NCBI GenBank assembly: GCA_020403425.1
Contig: JADBXR010000017.1
Coordinates: forward strand, 62,001-126,000
From: Chitinophagaceae bacterium
GTDB lineage: Bacteria; Bacteroidota; Bacteroidia; Chitinophagales; Chitinophagaceae
Reading direction: 5' to 3'
Length of the DNA: 64,000 bases
Below the pieces are notes generated by a model. The model ran no database searches. It was given only the letters and a program-made list of their open reading frames with translations, and was not told the DNA's origin. Each line of letters starts with the position of its first letter. The first letter of the stretch is position 1. A program made the position numbers and the translations under genes. This document shows positions 16,415-24,529 of this stretch, in pieces.

Positions 16415-16745
16415 TTTGTTTAAGGATGCTTGTTGGTTTATTTTTAAATCTATCCGGGGAGTGAGAGTATTCTTCAAACCATTTGAGTACTTCGGATCTT
16501 TTGAATCTTAACGGTTTTGTAGCCTTATAACAGGGGAGCTTGTGTTTTTCAATGTGATGCCGAATGGTGGAGACTGGCATTTTGAGGATTCTCTCGACAT
16601 CTTCAATGAAAACGAATTCGGATCGATCCTCTGCAGTATTAGTAAAAGATCCTCTTTTTTCTTGTAAAAGAATTAATCTGTTAACAGCAGACGAGAGATT
16701 TTCTAACTTCTCAAATATCTCTAAATAAGGATTCATCATTTGCAT
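16410..16745 (-). CDS. Helix-turn-helix (excisionase-like) protein, 111 aa
   Basis: DNA-binding protein of the HTH_17/excisionase type. Residues about 45-95 give the winged-helix pattern FVFIEDVERILKMPVSTIRHHI, then LPCYKATKPLRFKRSEVLKWF. The frame extends upstream to a TTG at 16826, but that would place the start inside a 23-base hairpin, so I use the ATG at 16745 (or 16739/16736). Such proteins next to replication ATPases are standard in Bacteroidota integrative elements, where they act in excision or in regulation. Confidence 0.78.
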   Translation of the reverse strand: MQMMNPYLEIFEKLENLSSAVNRLILLQEKRGSFTNTAEDRSEFVFIEDVERILKMPVSTIRHHIEKHKLPCYKATKPLRFKRSEVLKWFEEYSHSPDRFKNKPTSILKQR

Positions 16746-16798
16746 ATTATTATCATTAGTCGTTAATAATTGATGCAAGATGGTATTGAGAGAAAGCA

Positions 16799-16847
16799 AA
16801 AACTGCTTAAAATGCTTTTTTATCAAAAAAGCATTTTAAGCAGTTTT
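16799..16847 (-). terminator. 23-base perfect hairpin, intrinsic terminator
   Basis: Two perfectly complementary 23-base arms (16799-16821 and 16825-16847) with a 3-base loop lie directly next to the stop of the 375-residue gene. On the minus strand a TTTTT run ends the second arm. This is an exceptionally long perfect stem for a terminator. Confidence 0.75.
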
Positions 16848-17975
16848 CTAGAATTTTGAGATTTCTCTGCCAATATCATTAAAAAGAAGAGAGTACTTAG
16901 GATTATTGAAGTCACCATTTACTGCCGCGTTAATTTCCTCCATTCGAGTCAACTTATTTGAATATTCATCTTCAAAATATCTTTGGATATCAACCGGTCT
17001 AATAGAGGTTTTTATAATTCCATGCTTTATGCAGCTACTAATCAGAGCGGCAAGTGTTGGATAATATCCCTTTTGTGTGCGTGACCCACTGTCTAGCTTG
17101 TCCCGAGTCTTTAATAAATTCGCAATCCAGGCTTTGTTTAGGTCTTTTGCCTTTTTATTCAAATACTGTTGAATAAAAGAAAGGGTATCATCGACTGAAT
17201 TTGTTTTGGGATGTGGAAGAAATATAGCTATCTGTTTTTTGTAATATTTATTATCTGTAGTTCTGTTTTGAAAAGTCCAATTCTTGGCTAAACATGTCTT
17301 TTTATTTTCTATGAGTAGTTCTGATTCAATTTTTTCTTTTATGATAAACAATTGACTGATCCAAGTTTTTCTGGCATTAAAATATTTCGATGTATTTAGA
17401 TGTTGCATATACCCCGGCTGAAGATTTAACTCCTTCATTTGATAGATTCCTGATGTGCATACTGAATAAACCCAATCATTTTTCTTTTTAGTGAATAGAT
17501 TTTGAAGTAGGTGTTTTAGAACCAAAAAGTTGATCTCATCAATAAATAGCTCTAAATCAGATATCTTGGGTCTAATGTCAAAATATATTATAGCATCTTG
17601 AGAATCCATTTTATTAATTCGATTCATGAACGAATAAAGGAGATGGATCGCGTTTTGAAAGTCTCTTTCAAAATATTTACCATTAAACAAGCTAGATATT
17701 AAGTCCAAACTGACTTCAAAAGATTCAATAAAAGCATGTTCAAGTGAACACGTTCGTTTGTTTTTATTTCTAGTTGCATATACAAATTCTCGATCAAGAA
17801 TTCTTTGGATTTGGTAAACAAAATGCAGCGACTCATCGTTCAAGCCATAGTCAGTTAGCTTTATAGGTATTGTTCCCTTTTTTGAAACTGGGGTAGCAGC
17901 AACTTTAGCCCGTTGATACTCCTCATAAAAACACTCGAAACCAGTGATAAAATCTTTAAATGTTCTTTTTTTCAT
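16848..17975 (-). CDS. Hypothetical mobile-element protein, 375 aa
   Basis: I do not recognise this protein. It is helical and basic with many Lys, Asn and Tyr residues, and it has no signal peptide or membrane helix. It lacks the Arg/His/Arg/Tyr pattern of tyrosine recombinases and the N-terminal Ser region of serine recombinases, so it is not an integrase that I can identify. Bacteroidota elements often carry a gene of this size next to the attachment tRNA. It is the first gene inside the AT-rich element, beginning about 80 bases from the tRNA 3' end, and ends at a strong terminator. Confidence 0.7.
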   Translation of the reverse strand: MKKRTFKDFITGFECFYEEYQRAKVAATPVSKKGTIPIKLTDYGLNDESLHFVYQIQRILDREFVYATRNKNKRTCSLEHAFIESFEVSLDLISSLFNGKYFERDFQNAIHLLYSFMNRINKMDSQDAIIYFDIRPKISDLELFIDEINFLVLKHLLQNLFTKKKNDWVYSVCTSGIYQMKELNLQPGYMQHLNTSKYFNARKTWISQLFIIKEKIESELLIENKKTCLAKNWTFQNRTTDNKYYKKQIAIFLPHPKTNSVDDTLSFIQQYLNKKAKDLNKAWIANLLKTRDKLDSGSRTQKGYYPTLAALISSCIKHGIIKTSIRPVDIQRYFEDEYSNKLTRMEEINAAVNGDFNNPKYSLLFNDIGREISKF

Positions 17976-18010
17976 ATGATGAGGATTAATGTATCAAAAC
18001 ATGTGCAAAT

Positions 18011-18047
18011 AAAAAAGCACCTACTCAGAAAAACTGTGTAAGTGCTT
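18011..18047 (-). terminator. Terminator after the tRNA gene
   Basis: On the minus strand AAGCACTTAC pairs with GTAGGTGCTT (one G-T pair), followed by a run of six T. It lies 11 bases beyond the tRNA 3' end and would end its transcript. Confidence 0.65.
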
Positions 18048-18057
18048 GATTTTCATG

Positions 18058-18131
18058 TGGGCCCACCAGGGCATGATCCTGGGACCCCCTGATTATGAGT
18101 CAGGTGCTCTAACCAACTGAGCTATAGGCCC
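18058..18131 (-). tRNA. tRNA with anticodon CAT (Ile2 or Met), unusual T-loop
   Basis: Complete cloverleaf: acceptor GGGCCTA / TGGGCCC, D-arm GCTCAGTTGGTTAGAGC, anticodon stem CCTGA / TCAGG with loop CTCATAA (anticodon CAT, 18095-18097), variable GGGTC, T-stem CCAGG / CCTGG. No CCA is encoded. The G-rich acceptor resembles the tRNA-Ile whose CAT anticodon is modified to lysidine, but elongator Met cannot be excluded. The T-loop reads ATCATGC instead of the usual TTCRANN: positions 54 and 58 appear swapped (A and T). The AT-rich mobile element begins at the 3' side of this gene, so it may be the integration site. Confidence 0.75.
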
Positions 18132-18152
18132 GAAAACAACTGGGTTGTTTTC
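18132..18152. repeat. Hairpin between the two tRNA-like sequences
   Basis: Perfect 9-base arms GAAAACAAC / GTTGTTTTC with loop TGG, directly before the 5' end of the tRNA. It may be a processing signal or a recombination feature. Confidence 0.5.
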
Positions 18153-18171
18153 AAATATGTAAAAACTCTTG

Positions 18172-18231
18172 CTGATCCTGGGACCCTCCCGCTTGCGAGC
18201 GGGATGCTCAAACCAACTGAGCTATAGACCC
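18172..18231 (-). pseudogene. Truncated tRNA-like copy
   Basis: Reads GGGTCTATAGCTCAGTTGG, then a D-arm closure, an anticodon arm TCCCG / CGGGA with an 8-base loop containing CTCGCAA, and GGGTCCCAGGATCA. It then leaves tRNA-like sequence: the T-stem 3' half and the matching acceptor TAGACCC are missing. It shares the string GGTCCCAGGATCA with the neighbouring tRNA. It is most simply a tRNA remnant split by an integration event. Confidence 0.55.
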
Positions 18232-18234
18232 ATT

Positions 18235-18255
18235 GAATTCGATATTAGCGAATTC
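18235..18255. repeat. Inverted repeat before the tRNA remnant
   Basis: GAATTCG and CGAATTC arms with a 7-base loop, directly upstream of the truncated tRNA, in the same relative place as the hairpin before the complete tRNA. Confidence 0.45.
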
Positions 18256-18296
18256 AACAAGGGGGCAAAAATAGAGAAAAGACCAATAAAATCTAA

Positions 18297-18414
18297 TTTG
18301 AAAATTTGAAAATTTGAAAATCAAGCCCTTACTTGCCGGAATATTGGCAGCTGAATAGCCTTTAACTACCATCAGATCAGCATTTTCAAATTTTCTCATT
18401 CTCAAATTTTCAAA
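18297..18414. repeat. TTTGAAAA repeats in inverted orientation
   Basis: Three tandem TTTGAAAA units (18297-18320) and inverted TTTTCAAA units at 18383-18390 and 18407-18414, which can fold back on each other. The last unit touches the TTG start of the HAD gene. No gene lies in this 180-base stretch. Confidence 0.55.
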
Positions 18415-19023
18415 TTGATCAAGAACATCCTATTCGACCTCGGTGGCGTTTTTATGAACCTGGACTTTGGTCTGACCGAGCGTGCATTCATCGACCTCGG
18501 CGTTACGGCATTTCCCGGTATGTTCAACCAGCACCATTCCAACGATCTTTTTGAGAAACTGGAGACCGGAAAGATCAGCGACCAGGAATTTTACGAAGCT
18601 TTTCGCCGGGAATCCGGTATTGCTTTGACGGATGAACAGATCAGGCGGGCCTGGAACGCCCTGATGCTCGATTTTCCGCAGGAGCGGCTGGATTGGCTGG
18701 ACAGGATCAGGGACAAATACCGTATCTACCTGTTCTCCAACACCAATAGCATCCATTACGACGCTTTCACGGAGATCCTGGCCCGGGAGAATCACTGTAC
18801 CGATTTCGACAGCTATTTCATTAAGGCCTATTACTCCCATACCCTGGGTTTGCGGAAACCCTATGTGGAATCGTACCAGCAAATACTGTCGGAACAACAG
18901 CTGGACCCCGCCGAGACCCTGTTCATTGACGATACTGCCAAAAACCTGGTGGGTGCCAGCCAGGCTGGACTACAGACGCTACATCTGGTGGCCCCGCAAA
19001 CGGTGCTGGACCTGGGGTTGTAA
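18415..19023 (+). CDS. HAD-family hydrolase, 202 aa
   Basis: Haloacid-dehalogenase-like phosphatase of the YihX-like subgroup. Motif I is ILFDLGGVF with the nucleophilic Asp at residue 8. Motif II is LFSNTN near 105. The motif III Lys is in LRKPYVESY near 145, and motif IV is LFIDDTAKN near 168. The cap domain sits between motifs I and II. Substrate unknown, probably a small phosphorylated metabolite. The only start in front of motif I is TTG at 18415, since the first ATG falls after the nucleophile. It is the first gene of GC-richer DNA after the mobile element. Confidence 0.85.
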   Translation: MIKNILFDLGGVFMNLDFGLTERAFIDLGVTAFPGMFNQHHSNDLFEKLETGKISDQEFYEAFRRESGIALTDEQIRRAWNALMLDFPQERLDWLDRIRDKYRIYLFSNTNSIHYDAFTEILARENHCTDFDSYFIKAYYSHTLGLRKPYVESYQQILSEQQLDPAETLFIDDTAKNLVGASQAGLQTLHLVAPQTVLDLGL

Positions 19024-19078
19024 AGTCAAAAGTGTAAAGTCAAAGATCAAAAGTTGGGGAGCCGGCTGGCAACAGTAC

Positions 19079-19330
19079 TTACTTAACTTCTTCAAAATCA
19101 ATATAATCCCCGCTTTTGGCGGCGGCTTCTTTGGCAGCAGCCTGCTGGGCCTGGGCTTCGGCCTGCCTTTGCTGCTGCTGGAACTGCTGCTGTTGCGCCT
19201 GCTGCATTTCCTGCATCTTGCGGAGATTGTCTTTTACCTGCGATGTGGCTTTGCTGACGGGGATCACCAGCTCAAATATGAATTTGTAAGCCAGGTAGAT
19301 CAGGAAGCCGTATAGGATCATCTTGAACAT
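19079..19330 (-). CDS. DUF4834 family membrane protein, 83 aa
   Basis: Short Bacteroidota-specific protein with an N-terminal membrane helix (ILYGFLIYLAYKFIFEL), a Gln/Ala-rich helical middle and the conserved ending GDYIDFEEVK that marks DUF4834. Function unknown. I chose the ATG at 19330; the open frame runs up to 19480, but the extra 50 residues have no family features and would overlap the rimP promoter. It is divergent from rimP. Confidence 0.75.
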   Translation of the reverse strand: MFKMILYGFLIYLAYKFIFELVIPVSKATSQVKDNLRKMQEMQQAQQQQFQQQQRQAEAQAQQAAAKEAAAKSGDYIDFEEVK

Positions 19331-19455
19331 AAGGGGGTAAAGGTAAAGAATATCGAATCCGGAACAGGCAAACTTGGTATAGGAACTGTTAAAACCGTTC
19401 GCCCTCGCCCCCCTGTTCCGGGCAAAGGGCGAAACCAGGCCGCCGCTGAAAGAAA

Positions 19456-19488
19456 TTTGGCGGGGAATGCTCATTTTCACTACATTTG
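19456..19488 (+). promoter_or_regulatory. Bacteroidota-type promoter of rimP-nusA-infB
   Basis: TTTG at 19456-19459, a 21-base spacer, then TACATTTG at 19481-19488. This matches the TTTG / TAnnTTTG consensus of the primary sigma factor in this phylum. It lies about 57 bases before the rimP start. Confidence 0.7.
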
Positions 19489-19506
19489 CACTATCAAAGA
19501 ATCAAC

Positions 19507-19533
19507 AGAAGGGAACGGCTACCGTTCCCTTCT
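19507..19533 (+). promoter_or_regulatory. Leader hairpin before rimP
   Basis: Perfect 12-base stem (AGAAGGGAACGG / CCGTTCCCTTCT) with a 3-base loop, followed by CTCCTTTTTAC and the rimP start 11 bases later. It lies downstream of the promoter and so within the leader RNA. It looks like an intrinsic terminator or attenuator; NusA-linked autoregulation of this operon is a plausible but untested reading. Confidence 0.6.
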
Positions 19534-19544
19534 CCTTTTTACAT

Positions 19545-20015
19545 ATGGCAAATGAAACGGCAATACAGGCCATCGAACAGATGCTGAACAGCGTGCTGGC
19601 AGAGGAACCGGAATATTTTCCCGTATCTGTCCGCATCAAACCCACCAATAACATCAAAGTGTTCATTGACGGGGACAATGGCATTACCATTGAAAAATGT
19701 GTTCGTTTTAACCGGGCCCTGTACAAACTGATAGAAGAGAGCGGCATGTACCCCGAGGGTGAATTTTCGCTGGAAGTTTCCTCGCCGGGCATCGATGAAC
19801 CCCTGAAACTGCACCGCCAGTACACCAGGAATATCGGGCGCGATGTGGAGATCAGCTTTACGGATGGCACCAAAAAAGAAGGAAAACTGCTTTCGGTGGC
19901 CGAGGCTGACCTGATCATTGAACACACAGAAGGCAAAGGAAAAAAAGCGGTAACCCAGCAACTGGTGGTACCTTTCAGTAACATACAATCAACAATCGTT
20001 CAAATAAAATTCTAA
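19545..20015 (+). CDS. rimP: Ribosome maturation factor RimP, 156 aa
   Basis: Needed for maturation of the 30S ribosomal subunit. The N-terminal domain has FVDGDNGITIEKC-like features (here VFIDGDNGITIEKCVRF), followed by EFSLEVSSPGIDEPL, the family signature, and a C-terminal SH3-like domain with VVPFSNIQSTIV. The start at 19545 follows the leader hairpin; the upstream in-frame ATG at 19467 would overlap the promoter. First gene of rimP-nusA-infB, the conserved bacterial order. Confidence 0.95.
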   Translation: MANETAIQAIEQMLNSVLAEEPEYFPVSVRIKPTNNIKVFIDGDNGITIEKCVRFNRALYKLIEESGMYPEGEFSLEVSSPGIDEPLKLHRQYTRNIGRDVEISFTDGTKKEGKLLSVAEADLIIEHTEGKGKKAVTQQLVVPFSNIQSTIVQIKF

Positions 20016-20060
20016 ATCCGTACCGCCCCGCGGCACGGCACCGTACTAAAAAATTGAATT

Positions 20061-21311
20061 ATGGCCAGTATCAACCTGATTGAGGCGTTCCAGGAGTTCA
20101 AAGACGCAGAGAATATCGATCGTCCAACGATGATGAAAGTGGTAGAAGATGTGTTCAAAACCCTGCTCCGTAAGAAATTCGGCAGTGATGATAATTTTGA
20201 CGTGATCGTAAACGCCGAAAAGGGTGACCTTGAGATCATCCGCAGGCGTATGATCGTGGAAGATGGTGAAGTGATGGACCCCCTGGCCGAAGTGGCCTAT
20301 ACCCAGGCCATCAAGATTGAGCCAGACTTTGAAGTGGGTGAGGAATTATACGAAGAAGTGGACATCCTCGATTTCGGACGCCGCGCCATCCTGGCTGCCA
20401 AACAGACCCTGGCCAGCCGGATCAGCGACCTGAAGAAGAATGTGCTCATTAAGAAATATGGCGACCGCATCGGCGATATCATCAGCGCTGAAGTGTACCA
20501 GGTATGGAAAAAAGAGGTATTGCTGCTGGATGAGGAAGGTAATGAACTGATCCTGCCCAAATCTGAGCAGATCCCGCAGGATTATTTCAAGAAAGGCGAG
20601 AATATCCGCGCCGTGGTGGCCCGGGTTGACCTGAAGAACAACTCACCGGTGATCATCCTGTCAAGGACCAGCCCGCTGTTCCTGGCCAAATTGCTCGAAA
20701 TTGAGGTTCCGGAGATCTTCGACGGCCTGATCGCCATCAAAAAGATCGTTCGCGATCCGGGAGAAAGGGCCAAAGTGGCGGTGGAATCATACGACGACCG
20801 TATTGACCCTGTGGGCGCCTGTGTGGGTATGAAAGGTAGCCGTATCCACGGTATCGTACGCGAACTGAAGAACGAGAACATTGACGTGATCAACTATACC
20901 ACCAATATCCAGCTGCTGATTCAGCGTTCACTGACGCCGGCCAAGATCAGCTATATGGAACTGGACAATGAGAAGAAACACGCCGAAGTATACCTCAAAG
21001 CCGACCAGGTATCCCTGGCCATCGGCCGCCGCGGGGTGAACATCAAACTGGCCTGCGAACTGACCGGCTACGAGATCGATGTGTACCGTGAGGACGAGGA
21101 AGTGGTGGATGAGTTCGATATTGACCTGGATGAGTTCTCAGACGAGATCGAACCATGGGTGATAGAAGAACTGAAGCGCATTGGTTGCGATACCGGCCGC
21201 AGCATCCTGAAACTGACCGCTGAGGAACTGGAAAGAAGGACCGATCTGGAGAAAGAGACCATTGACGAAGTGAGAAGAATCTTGCAGGAAGAGTTCGATA
21301 GAGAAGAATAA
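20061..21311 (+). CDS. nusA: Transcription termination/antitermination protein NusA, 416 aa
   Basis: RNA-polymerase-binding elongation factor. N-terminal domain with FQEFKDAENIDRPTMMKVVEDVF, an S1 domain at about residues 135-200 (GDIISAEVYQVWKKEVLL), and KH domains at about 230-345 (DPVGACVGMKGSRIHGIVREL and LAIGRRGVNIKLA). A short acidic C-terminal segment ends in a helix-hairpin-helix-like region; the long acidic repeats of proteobacterial NusA are absent, as is usual outside that group. It sits 45 bases after rimP. Confidence 0.97.
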   Translation: MASINLIEAFQEFKDAENIDRPTMMKVVEDVFKTLLRKKFGSDDNFDVIVNAEKGDLEIIRRRMIVEDGEVMDPLAEVAYTQAIKIEPDFEVGEELYEEVDILDFGRRAILAAKQTLASRISDLKKNVLIKKYGDRIGDIISAEVYQVWKKEVLLLDEEGNELILPKSEQIPQDYFKKGENIRAVVARVDLKNNSPVIILSRTSPLFLAKLLEIEVPEIFDGLIAIKKIVRDPGERAKVAVESYDDRIDPVGACVGMKGSRIHGIVRELKNENIDVINYTTNIQLLIQRSLTPAKISYMELDNEKKHAEVYLKADQVSLAIGRRGVNIKLACELTGYEIDVYREDEEVVDEFDIDLDEFSDEIEPWVIEELKRIGCDTGRSILKLTAEELERRTDLEKETIDEVRRILQEEFDREE

Positions 21312-21432
21312 GCAGCTATTAAGGAACTATCTTTGTCGAATAGATAGTCTGAACGATACTTTAAAAAGCCCATGGACCATAGTCCATTGTTCATGGGACG
21401 TCGACCATTGACTATGGACTAAAAATTACTGA

Positions 21433-24339
21433 ATGTCAGAACTGAAATTACCGAGACTGTTAGCAGCCGCCAAGGAATTCAACATTGGTCAGGATACCCT
21501 GATCGAGTTCCTGGTGAAGAAAGGATTTAACCGCGATGACCTGAAGCCCACCGCCAAGCTGCAGGAAGACCAGTACTATGCACTGCAGGCAGAGTTCCAG
21601 AGCGATAAAGTAGCGAAGAACAAAGCCGACCAGGTAGAGATACCCAAAGGTGCGGCACAGGGTGAGCCCAAGAAGAAAAAAGACGAGGAAGAGATCACAT
21701 TCAGGAAAGAAGAGAAGAAACCGGCGAAAGAAGAGCCCAAACCTGCCGAACCGGTAGTGGAAGCTCCCAAACCCGAGCCGGTAGCCGAAAAACCAGCAGC
21801 ACCGGCCCCGGCCGAACCGGAAGTGGCCAAGGTAGAAGCCCCCGAACTGGAAGGCACCAAAGTGATCACCAAGATCGATCTTTCAGCGATCGATTCCTCT
21901 ACCAGGCCGAAAAAGACAGCCAAGAAAAAAGAAGAGAAGGAAGAAGCGCCTGCTGTGGAAGAAGCGCCCAAGGCAGCTGCCACGGAAGAGACACCGGCAG
22001 CACCGGTGGTACCGCCTGCAGCGCCTGTTGTGGCCGCCGCCCCGGCACCAGCGCCACAGCCCGAAGCAGAGACCGGACCCACCATCACCAATATCAAGGC
22101 CGAGAAACTGGAAGGACCCAAGATCCTCGGTAAGATCGAATTGCCCGTTAACAGCGATACCCGTCCCAAACCGATGGCCAGGGATGAGAAACGCAAACGC
22201 AAACGCATTCCCGTGGACAAAGCGGGTGGTCCGGGACAAGCCGGCGCCGTTCAGCGTGATGCAAGCGGTCGCCCGACAACCGGCCCCAACCGTCCGATCG
22301 TTCCCGCCAACAACAATACTGGTGGCCGCGACCGTGGTCAGGGTGGCTTTAACCGCGGAGGCCAGGGTGGCAACCGTGGCGGAGGCAACCGTGGTCCGGC
22401 GGTACGCAGGGAGGAGAAAGAGATCGATCAGAAAGCCATTCAGGAGAAGATCCGCGAGACCCAGGCCAAACTGGCCGGTACGGGTGGACGTGGTAAGAGC
22501 CTGAAAGCCAAATACCGCCGAGCCAAACGTGATGAGGCTGCTGAAGCCATGGGCGAAGAGACCATTGACAACAAACTGCAGGTAACGGAATTCGTTACCG
22601 TAAGTGAGCTGGCCAACCTGATGGACGTAAGTTTTGCCGATGTGATCGGAAAATGTATGAACCTGGGTATCATGGTATCCATCAACCAGCGCCTGGATGC
22701 GGAAGTGATAGAACTGGTAGCCAGCGAATTCGGCTATGAAGTGGAATTCATTGGACTGGAAGATGCCGAAGACATGGAGGATGAGGACTACGAAGATGAA
22801 GAGGAGGACCTGGTTCCCAGACCACCGATCGTAACGATCATGGGTCACGTGGACCATGGTAAGACCTCTTTGCTCGACTATATTAGAAGCGCCAATGTGG
22901 TGGCCGGTGAGGCCGGGGGTATTACCCAGCACATCGGTGCCTATGAAGTTACCCTGCCCAACGGTAAGGCCATCACCTTCCTGGATACACCGGGTCACGA
23001 AGCGTTCACCGCCATGCGTGCCCGTGGTGCGAAAGTGACCGATATCGCCATCATCGTGGTTGCGGCCGACGATGCGGTGATGCCGCAGACCAAAGAGGCC
23101 ATCAGCCACGCACAGGCTGCCGGCGTACCGATGATCTTTGCGGTGAACAAAATTGATAAGGATGGAGCCAATCCGCAGAAGATATACGAGCAGTTATCAC
23201 AGATGAATATCCTGGTAGAAGCCTGGGGTGGTAAATACCAGAACCAGGAACTCTCTGCCAAACAGGGCCTGAATGTGGACCTGTTGCTGGAAAAAGTATT
23301 GCTGGAAGCCGAAGTGCTTGACCTGAAGGCCAATCCCGACAGGGAAGCTTCCGGTACCATCATCGAAGCCTCACTGGATAAGGGCCGCGGTTATGTGGCC
23401 ACCATCCTGGTTCAGAACGGTACCCTGCGTCAGGGCGACCTGATCGTTTCGGGACAGCATTTTGGACGTGTGAAAGCCATGTTCAACGAACGTAACCAGC
23501 GTATCGATGAAGCGCCACCATCCACTCCTGTAGTGATATTGGGTCTGAACGGTGCGCCACAGGCCGGTGAGAAGTTCAAAGTGTACGAAGACGAGGCCGA
23601 AGCCAAAGAGACCGCTACCAAACGTGCCCAGATCCTGCGCGAGCAGGGACTGCGTGCCAGGAAACATATTACCCTGGATGAGATCGGACGTCGTCTGGCA
23701 CTGGGTAACTTCAAGGAGCTCAACATCATCATCAAAGGTGACGTGGACGGTTCTGTGGAGGCCCTCAGCGACTCACTCCAGAAACTGTCGACCGAAGAGA
23801 TCGCCGTACGTGTGGTACACAAGGGCGTGGGCCAGATCTCAGAAAGCGATGTGTTGCTGGCAACCGCATCCGATGCCATCATCATCGGCTTTAACGTGCG
23901 TCCGTCCATGCAGGCCAACAAACTGTCCGAGACAGAAGGCGTGGAGATCAAACTCTACTCCATCATCTACCAGGCCATCGACGAGATCAAGAGCGCGATG
24001 GAGGGTATGCTGGAACCCAAGTACCAGGAGAAGATCACTGCCAACGTGGAAGTACGCGAAGTGTACAAGTTCGACAAAGCCACCGTGGCCGGTTGTTATG
24101 TACTGGAAGGAAAGATCGCCAGGAACAGCAAGATCAGGATCATCCGCGACGGTATTGTGGAATATCCCAAAGGAGAAGGACAAAGCGCAGAGCTGGGCAG
24201 CCTGAAACGTTTCAAGGACGATGCCAAGGAAGTGGGCACGAACATGGAATGTGGTCTGACCATCAAGAACTTCAACGACCTGAAAGTAGGGGATATCGTG
24301 GAAGCGTTCGAAGAAGAAGAAGTGAAAAGGACTTTATAG
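21433..24339 (+). CDS. infB: Translation initiation factor IF-2, 968 aa
   Basis: GTPase that delivers initiator tRNA to the 30S subunit. IF2 N-terminal domain at residues 1-55, then a long Pro/Ala/Glu/Lys-rich linker to about 260 and a Gly/Arg-rich patch (about 295-320). The G domain starts near 470 with [15 protein letters not shown], then [18 protein letters not shown] and NKIDKDG. Domains II, III and IV follow. The low-complexity linker creates long spurious open frames on the other strand. The nusA-infB gap of 120 bases contains a TATCTTTG that could be an internal promoter. Confidence 0.98.
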   Translation: MSELKLPRLLAAAKEFNIGQDTLIEFLVKKGFNRDDLKPTAKLQEDQYYALQAEFQSDKVAKNKADQVEIPKGAAQGEPKKKKDEEEITFRKEEKKPAKEEPKPAEPVVEAPKPEPVAEKPAAPAPAEPEVAKVEAPELEGTKVITKIDLSAIDSSTRPKKTAKKKEEKEEAPAVEEAPKAAATEETPAAPVVPPAAPVVAAAPAPAPQPEAETGPTITNIKAEKLEGPKILGKIELPVNSDTRPKPMARDEKRKRKRIPVDKAGGPGQAGAVQRDASGRPTTGPNRPIVPANNNTGGRDRGQGGFNRGGQGGNRGGGNRGPAVRREEKEIDQKAIQEKIRETQAKLAGTGGRGKSLKAKYRRAKRDEAAEAMGEETIDNKLQVTEFVTVSELANLMDVSFADVIGKCMNLGIMVSINQRLDAEVIELVASEFGYEVEFIGLEDAEDMEDEDYEDEEEDLVPRPPIVTIMGHVDHGKTSLLDYIRSANVVAGEAGGITQHIGAYEVTLPNGKAITFLDTPGHEAFTAMRARGAKVTDIAIIVVAADDAVMPQTKEAISHAQAAGVPMIFAVNKIDKDGANPQKIYEQLSQMNILVEAWGGKYQNQELSAKQGLNVDLLLEKVLLEAEVLDLKANPDREASGTIIEASLDKGRGYVATILVQNGTLRQGDLIVSGQHFGRVKAMFNERNQRIDEAPPSTPVVILGLNGAPQAGEKFKVYEDEAEAKETATKRAQILREQGLRARKHITLDEIGRRLALGNFKELNIIIKGDVDGSVEALSDSLQKLSTEEIAVRVVHKGVGQISESDVLLATASDAIIIGFNVRPSMQANKLSETEGVEIKLYSIIYQAIDEIKSAMEGMLEPKYQEKITANVEVREVYKFDKATVAGCYVLEGKIARNSKIRIIRDGIVEYPKGEGQSAELGSLKRFKDDAKEVGTNMECGLTIKNFNDLKVGDIVEAFEEEEVKRTL

Positions 24340-24357
24340 GTAGCAGCTGTGAGTCAT

Positions 24358-24443
24358 GAGCTGCGAGCAGGGGAAGGTATAGACCATATGATTTGTTCTA
24401 TACCTTTTCCATTTAAAAGCTCACAGCCCGAAGCTCGCAGCTC
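24358..24443 (+). terminator. Nested inverted repeats after infB
   Basis: Inner arms AAGGTATAGA (24374-24383) and TCTATACCTT (24397-24406), with TTTTCC after; outer arms GAGCTGCGAGC (24358-24368) and GCTCGCAGCTC (24433-24443). A likely terminator for the rimP-nusA-infB transcript. Confidence 0.65.
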
Positions 24444-24529
24444 ACCGCTATTATATATATTTTGTTAAAAGCCGCACCCCGCAAGCGAAACCGGGGTTGA
24501 ATAATTACATTTGAATGATATTGAAGTTT

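Noticed and set aside
16848..17975. The 375-residue protein as a tyrosine integrase
   Set aside because: No Arg, His-x-x-Arg or Tyr catalytic pattern could be placed.
18172..18231. A second functional tRNA (anticodon CGC)
   Set aside because: It lacks the 3' T-stem and acceptor strand and has an 8-base anticodon loop, so it was called a remnant.
18430..18897. A 155-codon minus-strand frame opposite the HAD gene
   Set aside because: Antisense of a protein with all four HAD motifs.
21883..23109. A 408-codon open frame on the minus strand inside infB
   Set aside because: It is the antisense shadow of the repetitive, GC-rich infB linker and G domain; its translation has no family features.
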